64,000 bases of DNA from JACPFV01 sp038043245 (GCA_038043245.1 JBBTCH010000002.1:62001-126000); one strand, 5' to 3'. Counted from the stretch's first letter, positions 49,172-58,596 are shown. Notes: generated by a model not told the origin, from the sequence alone. Numbers and translations are program-made.

Positions 49172-50520
49172 ACGACGCTGCCAATGCCAAGATGATGACG
49201 CCGCGCGAGATCGTCGCCGAGCTCGACCGCCACATCGTCGGTCAGGCCAAAGCCAAGCGCGCAGTGGCGATCGCCCTGCGCAACCGCTGGCGGCGCATGC
49301 AGCTGCCGGACCCGCTGCGCGGCGAAGTCACCCCCAAGAACATCCTGATGATCGGCCCTACGGGCGTGGGCAAGACCGAGATCGCGAGACGTCTGGCGAA
49401 ACTCGCCGATGCGCCGTTCATCAAGGTCGAGGCGACCAAGTTCACTGAAGTCGGTTATGTCGGCAAGGATGTGGACAGCATCATCCGCGACCTCGCCGAC
49501 GCCGCGATCAAGCAGCGGCGCGAGCAGGCGACAATGCAGGTGCGCGGCAAAGCCGAACTCGCGGCGGAAGAACGCATCCTCGATGTGCTGCTGCCGCCGC
49601 CGAAGGATTTCGGCGAAGCCAGCGCGGTGCGCCAGTCCGAGACCGGCGCCGCGCGCCAAGTGTTCCGCAAACGTCTGCGCGAGGGCGGACTCGACGACAC
49701 CGAGATCGAACTGAAGGTGAATGCGCCGAATGCGCGCGTCGAACTGATGGGTCCGCCGGGCATGGAGGAAATGACCCAGCAGCTGCAATCCATGTTCGCC
49801 AGCATGGGCAACGGCAAGACCCGCACGCGCAAACTTAAGATCAAGGACGCGTTCAAGCAGGCCACCGACGAAGAGGCCGCAAAGCTGGTGGACGAAGAAG
49901 CGATCAAGACCGCCGCGCTGAAGAACGTCGAGGAGAACGGCATCGTCTTCATCGACGAGATCGACAAGGTCTGCCGCCGCGGCGAATTGGTCGGCGCCGA
50001 CGTTTCGCGCGAAGGCGTACAGCGCGACCTGCTGCCGCTGATTGAGGGCAGCACAGTCTCGACCAAGTTCGGCTCGATCAAGACCGACCACATCCTGTTC
50101 ATCTGTTCCGGCGCTTTCCACATGTCCAAGCCTTCGGACCTGATTCCGGAACTGCAGGGCCGCCTGCCGATCCGCGTCGAACTCGACGCGCTCAAGGCCG
50201 AGGACTTCCAGCGCATTCTCACCGAGCCGAATTTCTCGTTGACCGAACAGTACAAGGCGCTGCTCGCCACCGAGAACCTGCCGGTGGAGTTCACCGCGGA
50301 TGGAATCAAACGCCTGGCCGAAATTGCCTGGCAGGTCAACGAAAAAACCGAAAATATCGGCGCGCGCCGTCTGCACACGGTGATGGAACGACTGATGGAA
50401 GACCCGGCGTTCGACGCCCCGGACAAAACCGGCGGAACGCTGAAAATCGATGCGGCTTACGTCAACGCCAAGCTGGAAAAACTCGCCGGCGATGAGGATT
50501 TGAGTCGTTACATTCTGTGA
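49168..50520 (+). CDS. hslU: HslU unfoldase ATPase
   Basis: A 450-residue AAA+ ATPase that unfolds substrates for HslV. Starts with MMTPREIVAELDRHIVGQ; Walker A GPTGVGKTEIARRLAKLA (about 60–67), Walker B IVFIDEIDKV, and the variable I domain (about 110–240). The C-terminal residues ...LSRYIL insert into HslV. Overlaps hslV upstream and DUF971 downstream. Confidence 0.97.
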   Translation: MNDAANAKMMTPREIVAELDRHIVGQAKAKRAVAIALRNRWRRMQLPDPLRGEVTPKNILMIGPTGVGKTEIARRLAKLADAPFIKVEATKFTEVGYVGKDVDSIIRDLADAAIKQRREQATMQVRGKAELAAEERILDVLLPPPKDFGEASAVRQSETGAARQVFRKRLREGGLDDTEIELKVNAPNARVELMGPPGMEEMTQQLQSMFASMGNGKTRTRKLKIKDAFKQATDEEAAKLVDEEAIKTAALKNVEENGIVFIDEIDKVCRRGELVGADVSREGVQRDLLPLIEGSTVSTKFGSIKTDHILFICSGAFHMSKPSDLIPELQGRLPIRVELDALKAEDFQRILTEPNFSLTEQYKALLATENLPVEFTADGIKRLAEIAWQVNEKTENIGARRLHTVMERLMEDPAFDAPDKTGGTLKIDAAYVNAKLEKLAGDEDLSRYIL

Positions 50521-50906
50521 GCCCGGCACCGACAGCGATCAAACTGCACCGCCAGTCGCGAGCGCTGGAAGTCGGCTATGCCGACGGCGCGCGCTTTGTG
50601 CTGCCCTGTGAATACCTGCGGGTGTTTTCGCCCAGCGCCGAGGTGCAGGGTCACGGCGGCGGCGAAGCGATGCTGGTGCCGGGCAAACGGGGCGTGAACA
50701 TCACCCGCATCGAGCCGGTCGGCCAATACGCGGTGCGGCTGGTGTTCGACGACGGCCACAACACCGGGCTGTATTCCTGGAACGTGCTGCACGATCTGGG
50801 TTCGAACCTTGAGAAGAACTGGGCACGTTATCTGGCACGGCTTACGGAACACGGCATGTCCCGTGACAGCGCCGTGGTTAAACTGGCGGCCCTGCCTAAA
50901 AAGTAA
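50517..50906 (+). CDS. DUF971 / GBBH-like N-terminal domain protein
   Basis: A 129-residue protein with the fold found at the N-terminus of gamma-butyrobetaine hydroxylase (LHRQSRALEVGYADGARFVL, LPCEYLRVFSPSAEVQGHG, FDDGHNTGLYSWNVLHDLG). It regularly lies between hslU and ubiE in related genomes; a role in iron–sulfur or ubiquinone biology is suggested only by context. Starts at GTG 50517, overlapping the hslU stop. Confidence 0.88.
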   Translation: MSPAPTAIKLHRQSRALEVGYADGARFVLPCEYLRVFSPSAEVQGHGGGEAMLVPGKRGVNITRIEPVGQYAVRLVFDDGHNTGLYSWNVLHDLGSNLEKNWARYLARLTEHGMSRDSAVVKLAALPKK

Positions 50907-50912
50907 CCGCGC

Positions 50913-51662
50913 TTGAGCGACAAACCGGGCACCACGCATTTCGGATACCAGGAAGTCCCCCTCACCGAAAAAGTGAAGCGGGTTCGCGAGGTATTTTCGT
51001 CGGTCGCCAACCGCTACGACCTGATGAACGACCTGATGTCGTTCGGCATCCACCGGCTGTGGAAACGCTTCGTGATCGACCTCGCTGGCGTGCACGAAGG
51101 TGAGCGCGTGCTGGACGTGGCCGGTGGCACCGGTGACCTGTCGGCGGCGTTCGCCAAAGCCGTCGGTCCGAAAGGTCTGGTGGTGTTGTCGGACATCAAT
51201 GCCGCCATGCTGGGTCAGGGCCGCGCCAGGCTCACCGACCGCGGTGTAGTCGGCGTCCCGCTGGCACAGGCCAATGCCGAGCAACTGCCGTTCGCCGATG
51301 CCAGCTTCGACTGCATCACCATCGGCTTCGGGCTGCGCAACGTCACCGACAAAGACGCCGCGTTGCGCTCGATGGCGCGCTGCCTGAAGCCCGGCGGGCG
51401 GCTGCTGGTCCTGGAGTTTTCCAAGCCGCTCAATGGCGGACTGGCCAAGCTCTACGACGAATATTCCTTCAAGATCCTGCCGGTATTAGGCCGTGTGGTC
51501 GCACAGGACGAAGATTCGTACCGCTATCTCGCCGAGTCCATCCGCATGCACCCGGATCAGGGCACCCTGAAGGCCATGATGGAGAGTGCGGGGCTCGTCC
51601 GCACGCAGGTCTATAACCTCACCGGCGGCATCGTCGCCGTGCATCGCGGGTATAAATCGTGA
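50913..51662 (+). CDS. ubiE: Ubiquinone/menaquinone C-methyltransferase UbiE
   Basis: A 249-residue SAM enzyme methylating the quinone ring. TTHFGYQEVPLTEKVKRVRE, FSSVANRYDLMNDLMSFGIH, motif I VLDVAGGTGDLSAAF and the typical YRYLAESIRMHPDQ are all present. It starts at TTG 50913, the only start that keeps the family N-terminus. First of ubiE–ubiJ–ubiB. Confidence 0.97.
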   Translation: MSDKPGTTHFGYQEVPLTEKVKRVREVFSSVANRYDLMNDLMSFGIHRLWKRFVIDLAGVHEGERVLDVAGGTGDLSAAFAKAVGPKGLVVLSDINAAMLGQGRARLTDRGVVGVPLAQANAEQLPFADASFDCITIGFGLRNVTDKDAALRSMARCLKPGGRLLVLEFSKPLNGGLAKLYDEYSFKILPVLGRVVAQDEDSYRYLAESIRMHPDQGTLKAMMESAGLVRTQVYNLTGGIVAVHRGYKS

Positions 51663-52264
51663 CGCCGGACTGGGTCTGTGGCGCGACTGAGATCGCACTC
51701 AATCGCTACCTGCGGCTGGAGCCAGCGGTACTGGCCGACTGCGCACAACTCGAAGGCAAGGTGCTGGCATTACACGCCGAGGGTCTGGACTGGACGCTAT
51801 TCCTGCATCCGAACCCGCAGGGCGTGCAGGTGACGACCGACAGTGCGCGCGAAGTGGATGTGCGCGTCAGCGCCACGCCGCTGCAGTTGTTCAGCGAGGC
51901 GCTGCGCGAAACGCGCGGCGAATCCGCGGTTGCCGGCACACTAAAAATCGAAGGCGATGCAGAACTGCTGCAACAGTTTCGCACCCTGCTGACACGAGTC
52001 GGCTTCGATGCCGAAGAACTCGCTGCGAAGTTCGTCGGCGACACTGCCGCACATCGTGTCACCGAACTCGCGCGCGATTTATTCGGCTGGGGCCAGAAAA
52101 CCGCCGGCACGCTATCACTGGACACCGCCGAATATCTGCGCGAAGAAACCTACGACCTGGTGCATCGCGAGGACGTCGAGCGCTGGATGAACGAGGTCGA
52201 TGCATTGCGCGAGGCGACGGATCGCGCAGAAGCGCGCATCGCCCAGCTTGAGTTGCGCGCATGA
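51659..52264 (+). CDS. ubiJ: Ubiquinone biosynthesis accessory factor UbiJ
   Basis: A 201-residue protein with an N-terminal SCP2 lipid-binding domain (about 1–120) and a C-terminal coiled helix (ERWMNEVDALREATDRAEAR). UbiJ holds lipophilic ubiquinone intermediates for the Ubi enzyme complex. GTG start at 51659 overlapping ubiE by 4 bases, and it overlaps ubiB by 4; the order ubiE–ubiJ–ubiB is conserved. Confidence 0.94.
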   Translation: MTPDWVCGATEIALNRYLRLEPAVLADCAQLEGKVLALHAEGLDWTLFLHPNPQGVQVTTDSAREVDVRVSATPLQLFSEALRETRGESAVAGTLKIEGDAELLQQFRTLLTRVGFDAEELAAKFVGDTAAHRVTELARDLFGWGQKTAGTLSLDTAEYLREETYDLVHREDVERWMNEVDALREATDRAEARIAQLELRA

Positions 52265-53844
52265 AACTCGGCCGCCTGTGGAAGATCTGGACCGTCAGCA
52301 ACAAGTACGGCCTGCGCGAATTCCTCGACCGCAAGCCGCGCGGCGCGCGGCCGCGCGGCGAACGCCTGCGGCTGGCGCTGGAAGAGCTGGGTCCGGTGTT
52401 CATCAAGTTCGGCCAGGCGCTGTCGACGCGGCCTGACATCCTGCCACCGGATATCGCGCTCGAATTATCCAGGCTGCAAGACAACGTGCCGCCGTTTTCT
52501 GGGGCCGAAGCCAAGCGCATCATCGAGCTGTCGCTCGGGAAAAAGACTGAGGAATTGTTCGCCGAGTTCGATGAGACGCCACTGGCGTCGGCGTCGGTTG
52601 CGCAGGTGCATGCCGCACGGCTGAAGCCGTCGGCGCCGAACGACCCGGGCATGGAAGTCGTCGCCAAGGTGATCCGCCCCGGCATCCGGCCGGTGATTGA
52701 GAGCGATGTCGCCCTGCTGCGCACGCTGGCCGAGCTGGTCGAGCGCTGGCACCCGGAAGGCAAGCGCCTGCGGCCCTGCGACATCGTGCGCGAATACGAA
52801 ACGGTGATTTTCGACGAGCTCGACCTGATGCGCGAAGGCGCCAACTGCGCGCAACTGCGGCGCAACTGGCTCGGCTCGGAACTGATCTACCACCCGCTGG
52901 TGTTCTGGGACTTGAGCCGCCCCGAAGTGCTGGTGATGGAACGCATCCACGGCATCCCGATCAGCAAGCTCGACGAGCTGCGCAAGCTCGGCGTGGATTT
53001 CAAGGTGCTGGCCGAGCGTGGCGTCGAGATCTTCTTCAAGCAGGTGTTCCGTGACAATTTCTTCCACGCCGACATGCACCCTGGCAACATCTTCGTCAAC
53101 GCCACCCAGCCGAAACAGCCGAGCTACCTCGCCGTGGATTTCGGCATCGTCGGCGCGCTGACCGCTGGCGACCAGCGCTATCTCGCCGAGAATTTCTTCG
53201 CCTTCTTCAATCGCGATTACCGGCGCATCGCCGAGCTGCACGTCGAAAGCGAGTGGATCCCCGCCGATACGCGCATCGAGGAGTTCGAGTCGGCGATCCG
53301 CACCGTCAGCGAGCCGATCTTCCAGAAACCGTTGAAAGAGATCTCGTTCGGATTCTTCCTGCTGCGCCTGTTCCAGATCGCGCGGCGCTTCCGCTACCAG
53401 GTGCAGCCGCAGCTGGCGCTGCTGCAGAAAACGCTGTTTCAGGTCGAAGGCCTCGGCCGCCAGCTTTACGACGATCTCGATCTGTGGACCACCGCCAAGC
53501 CGATCATGGAGCAGTGGATGCTCGATCAGGTGTCGCCAGCGGCGACCTTGCAGCGCATGCGCAAGGAGATCCCGCATCTGTCGCAGAGCCTGCCGCTGCT
53601 GGCACAGCAACTGCTCAAACGCCTGCAGCGCGGCGAGGATCTGAGCGGCGGCGAGGCCACACGCCTCGCCATCGAACATCTGCGCGAGGAATCACACCGC
53701 AACCAGGCGCGGCTGATCCATGCCGTGCTGTCCGCCGGGTTCCTGATTACGGCCGGCTTGCTTTGGCACCTGCTGCCACCGCTATCGTGGGCGCTGGGCC
53801 TGCTCGGTTTGTGGTGCGCCTGGCGAGCGTCAAGATCGGTTTGA
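52261..53844 (+). CDS. ubiB: UbiB ATPase/kinase-like protein
   Basis: A 527-residue atypical kinase needed for ubiquinone synthesis. The KxGQ motif is FIKFGQALSTRPDILP, the alanine-rich loop region ASASVAQVHAARL, and the catalytic-loop equivalent HADMHPGNIFVN with DFGIVGALT. Two C-terminal hydrophobic helices (LSAGFLITAGLLWHLL, LSWALGLLGLWCAW) anchor it in the membrane. The last 98 bases overlap the oppositely oriented deacetylase gene. Confidence 0.96.
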   Translation: MKLGRLWKIWTVSNKYGLREFLDRKPRGARPRGERLRLALEELGPVFIKFGQALSTRPDILPPDIALELSRLQDNVPPFSGAEAKRIIELSLGKKTEELFAEFDETPLASASVAQVHAARLKPSAPNDPGMEVVAKVIRPGIRPVIESDVALLRTLAELVERWHPEGKRLRPCDIVREYETVIFDELDLMREGANCAQLRRNWLGSELIYHPLVFWDLSRPEVLVMERIHGIPISKLDELRKLGVDFKVLAERGVEIFFKQVFRDNFFHADMHPGNIFVNATQPKQPSYLAVDFGIVGALTAGDQRYLAENFFAFFNRDYRRIAELHVESEWIPADTRIEEFESAIRTVSEPIFQKPLKEISFGFFLLRLFQIARRFRYQVQPQLALLQKTLFQVEGLGRQLYDDLDLWTTAKPIMEQWMLDQVSPAATLQRMRKEIPHLSQSLPLLAQQLLKRLQRGEDLSGGEATRLAIEHLREESHRNQARLIHAVLSAGFLITAGLLWHLLPPLSWALGLLGLWCAWRASRSV

Positions 53845-54724
53845 GTCTCAGTGCGCGTGGCCGGTCATTGCCGCGTAACTGAATCAGTTCGGAGGGCGGA
53901 ATCAGCCGCACGCCGGCGCCTTTCAGTTTGGGCAATTCTGTTTCGAGCATCGCCAGCGTTTCCGGATACGGATGCGCGATCGCCAACGCCGCGCCGCGCT
54001 TTTGGGCAATGAGCAGCGTCAGCTGCCAGGCGCGCGCGATCGCCGCCGGCGCGCGCACGGCGTCGAGAAACACCTCGCGCCGCGCGCTGGATACGCCCAT
54101 CTGCCGGGCGATCTCATAAGCGACGCTCTGGGTGCTGGTGCGGCTGTCCACGAAATAAAGACCGCCGACGGCGCGAATTTCCTGCATCAGCCAGATCATC
54201 GGGTCGCGCCGCTCGGTCAGCAGGCTGCCCTGGTGGTTGTTGACGCCGCTGGCATGCGGCACGCTTTTCAGCGCCGCGGCGAAGCGACGTCGCAGTTCCT
54301 CCTGCGGAGCTTTTTGTGACAACCCCAGCGGATAGAGCTTGCCGCCCGGGTGCTCCATCGGCAGATGCAGCAGCACTTCGCGACCCCCGCGATGGACCGC
54401 CCGCGCTTGCTGCGCCACAAACGGCGTACCAGGGAGAAAAGCGTAGGCGACCTGCCCTGGCAGCTTCAGCGCACGCTGGCCCGCCTCGAACTGCTCGCCC
54501 AGGTCGTCGATGATGATGCTGACCGCCGGCACGGTTTTGCGCATGTTTTCTGCGCCGAGCATGAGCGCAGTACGCAGCTGCAGAACACGGGACGCCGGCT
54601 TAGCTGCCGCAGGCGGTGCCTCCTGCGGCGAGCATGCGACGAGGGCTATGAGAACCAACAGCTGGATCCCCGCCTGCGCGGGGATGGCGAGATTATTTTT
54701 CAGTAAAAATAAACGTCTCGTCAC
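53747..54724 (-). CDS. Divergent polysaccharide deacetylase (YibQ-like), lipoprotein
   Basis: A 325-residue periplasmic protein with a divergent polysaccharide deacetylase domain: VSIIIDDLGEQFEAG, EVLLHLPMEHPGG, GVNNHQGSLLT, GLYFVDSRTS and IAHPYPETL. The lipobox is LVAC with C31. Residues 13–21 (AIPAQAGIQ) are translated from a REP-like hairpin and lengthen the signal peptide. The final 30 or so residues overlap ubiB in antisense and are not family-typical. Coupled to ctp by an ATGA overlap, as often seen for this pair. Confidence 0.88.
   Translation of the reverse strand: MTRRLFLLKNNLAIPAQAGIQLLVLIALVACSPQEAPPAAAKPASRVLQLRTALMLGAENMRKTVPAVSIIIDDLGEQFEAGQRALKLPGQVAYAFLPGTPFVAQQARAVHRGGREVLLHLPMEHPGGKLYPLGLSQKAPQEELRRRFAAALKSVPHASGVNNHQGSLLTERRDPMIWLMQEIRAVGGLYFVDSRTSTQSVAYEIARQMGVSSARREVFLDAVRAPAAIARAWQLTLLIAQKRGAALAIAHPYPETLAMLETELPKLKGAGVRLIPPSELIQLRGNDRPRALRLKPILTLARRTTNRAGPAPTIAVAAGAKASRP
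54663..54688. repeat. REP-like palindrome inside a coding sequence
   Basis: ATCCCCGC pairs with GCGGGGAT around a CTGC loop. The sequence matches the common bacterial REP-type unit GGATCCCCGCCTGCGCGGGG. It lies within the signal-peptide region of the deacetylase gene and is read in frame as AIPAQAGIQ. Confidence 0.7.
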
Positions 54725-56067
54725 TTGCGCAGAATCACCATGCCCTTGAGGAGGTTCAGCGACTCGTAAAGGGCGTAATCGGTCTCGGCGAGCTTCTGCT
54801 CGTCATCGGCGATTTTCTTCTTCTCGGCTTCGCTCGGCTTGGCCGATTTATCGCTGTCTTTTTCCCTGCCCTTGTCTTTGTCGCCGTTATCGAGGCGACC
54901 CTTGAGATCAGCTTCTGCGATCGGATCGAAACTATCATCGTCTTCGGTCGCTTTGGCGATCTTCACCGGACGGATGGTGATGTCCGGCTCGACGCCTTCG
55001 GCCTGGATCGAGCGCCCGCTGGGTGTGAAGTAGCGCGCGGTGGTGAGCTTGATCGCCGACTCGTCGGCCAGCGGCAGAATCGTCTGCACCGAGCCCTTGC
55101 CGAAGGTCTTGGTGCCGACCAGCAGTCCCCGCTTGTGGTCCTGCAAGGCGCCGGCGACGATCTCGCTCGCCGACGCGGAACCGGCGTTGACCAGCACGAT
55201 CAGCGGCTTGCCTTCCATCAGATCGCCGCGCCTGGCATTGAATTCGCGGTTGGAGTCCTTGTCGCGTCCGCGCATCGAGACGATGACACCGTCGTCGAGG
55301 AACGCGTCTGACACGTCGACTGCGGCGTTGAGCACACCGCCGGGGTTGTTGCGCAGATCCAGCACCAGCCCCTTGAGATCGCCGTCGGCCAGCTTGCTGA
55401 GTTTCTTGAACTCCTCATGCAGCGACTTGCCGGTGGTGGCCGTGAACGTGGTGACACGCAGATAGCCGTACCCGGGCTCCAGCAGGCGCGTGCGCACACT
55501 GCTGACATTGATGATGTCGCGCTTCATATCCATCGTCAGCGGCTTGTCGGTGCCCTCGCGAAACACCGTCAGCGTGATCTTGGTGCCGGGTTCGCCGCGC
55601 ATTTTCTGCACCGCGTCCGACAACGACAGTCCTTTGACCGCGGTGTCGTCGATCTTGATGATCAGGTCGCCCGGCTGGATGCCGGCGCGCGCCGCCGGTG
55701 TGTCGTCGATCGGCGCCACCACGCGCACGAAGCCGTTCTGCATCTGCACCTCGATGCCGAGCCCGCCGAACTTGCCGCTGGTGACGGAATTCATGTCCTT
55801 GAATTCCTTCTTGTCGAGGAAGGTCGAATGCGGATCGAGTCCGGACAGCATGCCGCGCACCGCGTTCTCCAGCAGGGCCTGATCGGTCACTTCCTCGACG
55901 TAATCGCTCTTCACCCGGTTGAGGATCTCGACGAAGGTCTGCAGGTCCTTGAGCGGCAAGGCTTCGTTCTTTTCTTTCTCGGCACGCACGCCATAGGTCA
56001 GGGTGAGACTGGCGCCGAGTACGACGCCGGCGGCAATCGCCAGAGGGATACGCAGGGAACGCGGCAT
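54721..56067 (-). CDS. ctpA: C-terminal processing peptidase (S41, CtpA)
   Basis: A 448-residue periplasmic serine protease: N-terminal signal/anchor (IPLAIAAGVVLGASLTLTYG), PDZ domain (about 90–180; GGLGIEVQMQNGFVRVVAPI), and peptidase domain with the Ser in VNAGSASASEIVAGAL and the Lys in VGTKTFGKGSVQTILPL. A charged, lysine/aspartate-rich tail (DNGDKDKGREKDSDKSAKPS) is unusual. It likely trims or degrades envelope proteins. Confidence 0.95.
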   Translation of the reverse strand: MPRSLRIPLAIAAGVVLGASLTLTYGVRAEKEKNEALPLKDLQTFVEILNRVKSDYVEEVTDQALLENAVRGMLSGLDPHSTFLDKKEFKDMNSVTSGKFGGLGIEVQMQNGFVRVVAPIDDTPAARAGIQPGDLIIKIDDTAVKGLSLSDAVQKMRGEPGTKITLTVFREGTDKPLTMDMKRDIINVSSVRTRLLEPGYGYLRVTTFTATTGKSLHEEFKKLSKLADGDLKGLVLDLRNNPGGVLNAAVDVSDAFLDDGVIVSMRGRDKDSNREFNARRGDLMEGKPLIVLVNAGSASASEIVAGALQDHKRGLLVGTKTFGKGSVQTILPLADESAIKLTTARYFTPSGRSIQAEGVEPDITIRPVKIAKATEDDDSFDPIAEADLKGRLDNGDKDKGREKDSDKSAKPSEAEKKKIADDEQKLAETDYALYESLNLLKGMVILRK

Positions 56068-56189
56068 GGGAAAACGACTCCGAAATTTTCGACGGAAAGA
56101 CTAGCACAGGCGGGGGCTTTTCCCTCTTGTTCGGAGCTTGCGACTCAAACACCACTTCGGCCTAAAGGCCGGATCATCCCTCGACACGC

Positions 56190-57176
56190 TCAAGACAGGC
56201 TGATTTTGAGCAACCACAGCCACAACAACAGCGTGCCGAGTAGATTTCCGAAAACGTTATTCATCGTCGGCGCAAACCAGCGGTCGTGAAAATCCAGTGC
56301 GCTTGAGCAGCCATCGTTGCGCAAAAGATCGCGGCGGTAGAAAAGCTGCCACGCATTCTCACGGACAAAACCGCCGCCGCGATACAGCGTGCGCAGCCCC
56401 TGCCGGCCCTGCGCCCGCATCAGCCGACGCGCGCGTCGCGCAAACGGCGCGGGATCCAGCCGCTGCGTCTGGCCCTGCGCCCGATAAATCTCCGGCGCGG
56501 CGCTGAAAAATTCCATCAGTCCGACGACCTGTGCACCGGTCATCAAGGCCATCAGCGTCAAGCGCTCGGCGTGCCCTTCCGCTTCAAACCGGCGCGCCGA
56601 AGTGGTCAGCTCGCCGGGCAGGACGATCCAGCGACCGGTGACGAAGATGCGTGCGCTGATGCGCTGGTCCTCCATGAACGGCAGCGATGCATCGAAGCCG
56701 CCGAGCTCAGTGAAATATTCACGCGAGATCAGCAGGCCCTGATCGCCGTTGATGGTGTGCGGACGGTTGCTGCGCGTCTTGCCCTCGAGATAGCGGTAGA
56801 AAAAATCATGGGCCGGTCCCATGCGCGCAAAACGCAAGGGGAAATGCCCCGCGATTTTCGCTCCACCCGCCGCCTGCAGCGCGCGCAGCGCATCGGCCAG
56901 AAAAGTCGGCGACGGCAGACGGCTATCCGCATGCAGAAACAACAGGAATCCTGCGCGGGAATGCGCGGCCCCCGCATTCATCTGCGCCGCTCGCCCGCGC
57001 TGCGCAACGACAACGCGGGCGCCCCGGTTTTTCGCCAGCACCGGCGTCTCGTCGCGCGAACCACCATCGGCGACGATGATCTCGATCTCGATGCCTGTTT
57101 GTGCACGCAGCTGCCCCAGCAGCAACGGCAAGGTATCGGCTTCGTCGAGGGCGGGAATGATGACGCTCAGGTGCAT
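56190..57176 (-). CDS. GT2 glycosyltransferase, arsenosugar-type (TIGR04283)
   Basis: A 328-residue protein. The N-terminal GT2 domain reads MHLSVIIPALDEADTLPLLL, EIIVADGGSRDETP, GRAAQMNAGA, LLFLHADSRLP and NGDQGLLISREYF, which are strong marks of TIGR04283 transferases. The C-terminal 130 residues end in a membrane helix (LLGTLLLWLWLLKISL). Arsenosugar partners (arsS and similar) are not nearby, so the acceptor is open. The ATG at 57176 gives the canonical start. Confidence 0.8.
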   Translation of the reverse strand: MHLSVIIPALDEADTLPLLLGQLRAQTGIEIEIIVADGGSRDETPVLAKNRGARVVVAQRGRAAQMNAGAAHSRAGFLLFLHADSRLPSPTFLADALRALQAAGGAKIAGHFPLRFARMGPAHDFFYRYLEGKTRSNRPHTINGDQGLLISREYFTELGGFDASLPFMEDQRISARIFVTGRWIVLPGELTTSARRFEAEGHAERLTLMALMTGAQVVGLMEFFSAAPEIYRAQGQTQRLDPAPFARRARRLMRAQGRQGLRTLYRGGGFVRENAWQLFYRRDLLRNDGCSSALDFHDRWFAPTMNNVFGNLLGTLLLWLWLLKISLS

Positions 57177-57282
57177 GCCCCATTCTGCCTTTGCGTCCGT
57201 CGCACCGGTTGTCACACTGGGACTTTTCGGGCATCGTGATGCGAAGCTTGAGGCGAAATCATCGCCCGCTCGGGGGCCGTCA

Positions 57283-58596
57283 ATGATGAGAAAAAACATG
57301 AACAGCACTGGCGCAATCGCCGCGCTCGGACTGACCGCGATGCTGGCTTCGTCTGCCGCCATGGCTGCGCCGCCCTCCTTGCTCAGCGACCGCGGCTGGT
57401 ACGGCTCGCTGATGGGCGGCAGCGTGCTGACCGATGACCAGCGCGACACCGAGGATTTCGGCGGCAGCGTGAGTCTGACCGCGGGCCGCTATCTGCTGGA
57501 TTTCGTCGGCACCGAGTTGCACCTGTTCGGACAGTTCCCGGAATCGCGGATCACGGGCGGAATTGAATTCGGCTACGGCGCGGGCCTCGACCTCAACATC
57601 GGCTCTCCGGAACACTGGGCTCCGTTCGGGATCCTGGGCGGCGGCGGTTTCTTTGAAGACATCCCGGGCGCCACTGGCAACCCGCTGTTCTCGCCCTACC
57701 TCAATTACGGCATTGGCCTTTACCTCCCCAATCCCTTCTTCCCGGCCGCCCTGCTGCGTGCGGAGGCTCGCTATCACCTCGTTTTTCACGACCCCAATGA
57801 AGCGGGCTGTCTGACGCTCCCCTGCGCCAAGGACAAGCTGAGCGATCTGCGCTTCAGCCTTGGCATGCAGTTCGGTTCTGATTACGACACACCGGTGGTG
57901 GTACCGCCGCCCCCGCCTCCACCGCCCCCATCCGACAGCGACGGTGACGGCGTGCTGGACGTCATTGACGCCTGCCCGGGCACGACACCGGGCACCCTGG
58001 TTGACGCCAACGGCTGCCCGCCACCCCCGCCGCCGGTCAAACTCGCGGATGCTGACAACGACGGCGTACCCGACAGCTTTGACCAATGCCCCAATACGCC
58101 CGCAGGAACCGTAGTGGACGAGAAAGGCTGCCCGCTGCCGCCGCCCGCCCCGAAAATCGTGGACTCGGACAGCGACGGCGTGCTCGATAACGCTGATCAG
58201 TGCGCGAACACGCCACGGGAATATCAGGTGGATGAAGTCGGTTGCGTCAAAGTCGCCACGCTGGTGCTGGAGAACGTGGCGTTCGCCACCGGCTCGGCCA
58301 AACTCACCGGCGCCGGCATCACCGCGCTCAACAGCGTCGCCGACAGTCTCAAAGCGCATCCGAGCCTGATCGTTGAAGTCGGCGGACATACCGACTCGAC
58401 GGGCGGCGCTCCGTTCAACATCAAGCTCTCGCAGAAACGTGCCAACGCCGTGCGCGACCATCTGATTTCGCAGGGGGTCGCGGCGGCGCGCCTGACCGCC
58501 GAGGGCTACGGTCTGACGCAGCCGGTGGCGGACAACAAGACCGATGAGGGTCGCGCGCGCAACCGTCGCGTCGAATTCAAAATCCTGAAGCAGTAG
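57283..58596 (+). CDS. OmpA-family outer membrane protein with TSP3 repeats
   Basis: A 437-residue protein: signal peptide to about residue 28 (LTAMLASSAAMAA), an N-terminal beta-barrel (about 30–200), a proline run, three thrombospondin type-3-like calcium-binding repeats (DSDGDGVLDVIDACP, DADNDGVPDSFDQCP, DSDSDGVLDNADQCA), each followed by a cysteine-paired turn, and a C-terminal OmpA peptidoglycan-binding domain (VEVGGHTDSTGG, RRVEFKIL). Two ATGs lie in tandem at 57283 and 57286. A terminator follows. Confidence 0.93.
   Translation: MMRKNMNSTGAIAALGLTAMLASSAAMAAPPSLLSDRGWYGSLMGGSVLTDDQRDTEDFGGSVSLTAGRYLLDFVGTELHLFGQFPESRITGGIEFGYGAGLDLNIGSPEHWAPFGILGGGGFFEDIPGATGNPLFSPYLNYGIGLYLPNPFFPAALLRAEARYHLVFHDPNEAGCLTLPCAKDKLSDLRFSLGMQFGSDYDTPVVVPPPPPPPPPSDSDGDGVLDVIDACPGTTPGTLVDANGCPPPPPPVKLADADNDGVPDSFDQCPNTPAGTVVDEKGCPLPPPAPKIVDSDSDGVLDNADQCANTPREYQVDEVGCVKVATLVLENVAFATGSAKLTGAGITALNSVADSLKAHPSLIVEVGGHTDSTGGAPFNIKLSQKRANAVRDHLISQGVAAARLTAEGYGLTQPVADNKTDEGRARNRRVEFKILKQ

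Noticed and set aside
56821..57282. Upstream extension of the OmpA-family reading frame by more than 150 codons
   Set aside because: The extension lies inside the opposite glycosyltransferase gene; a clear signal peptide begins at 57283.
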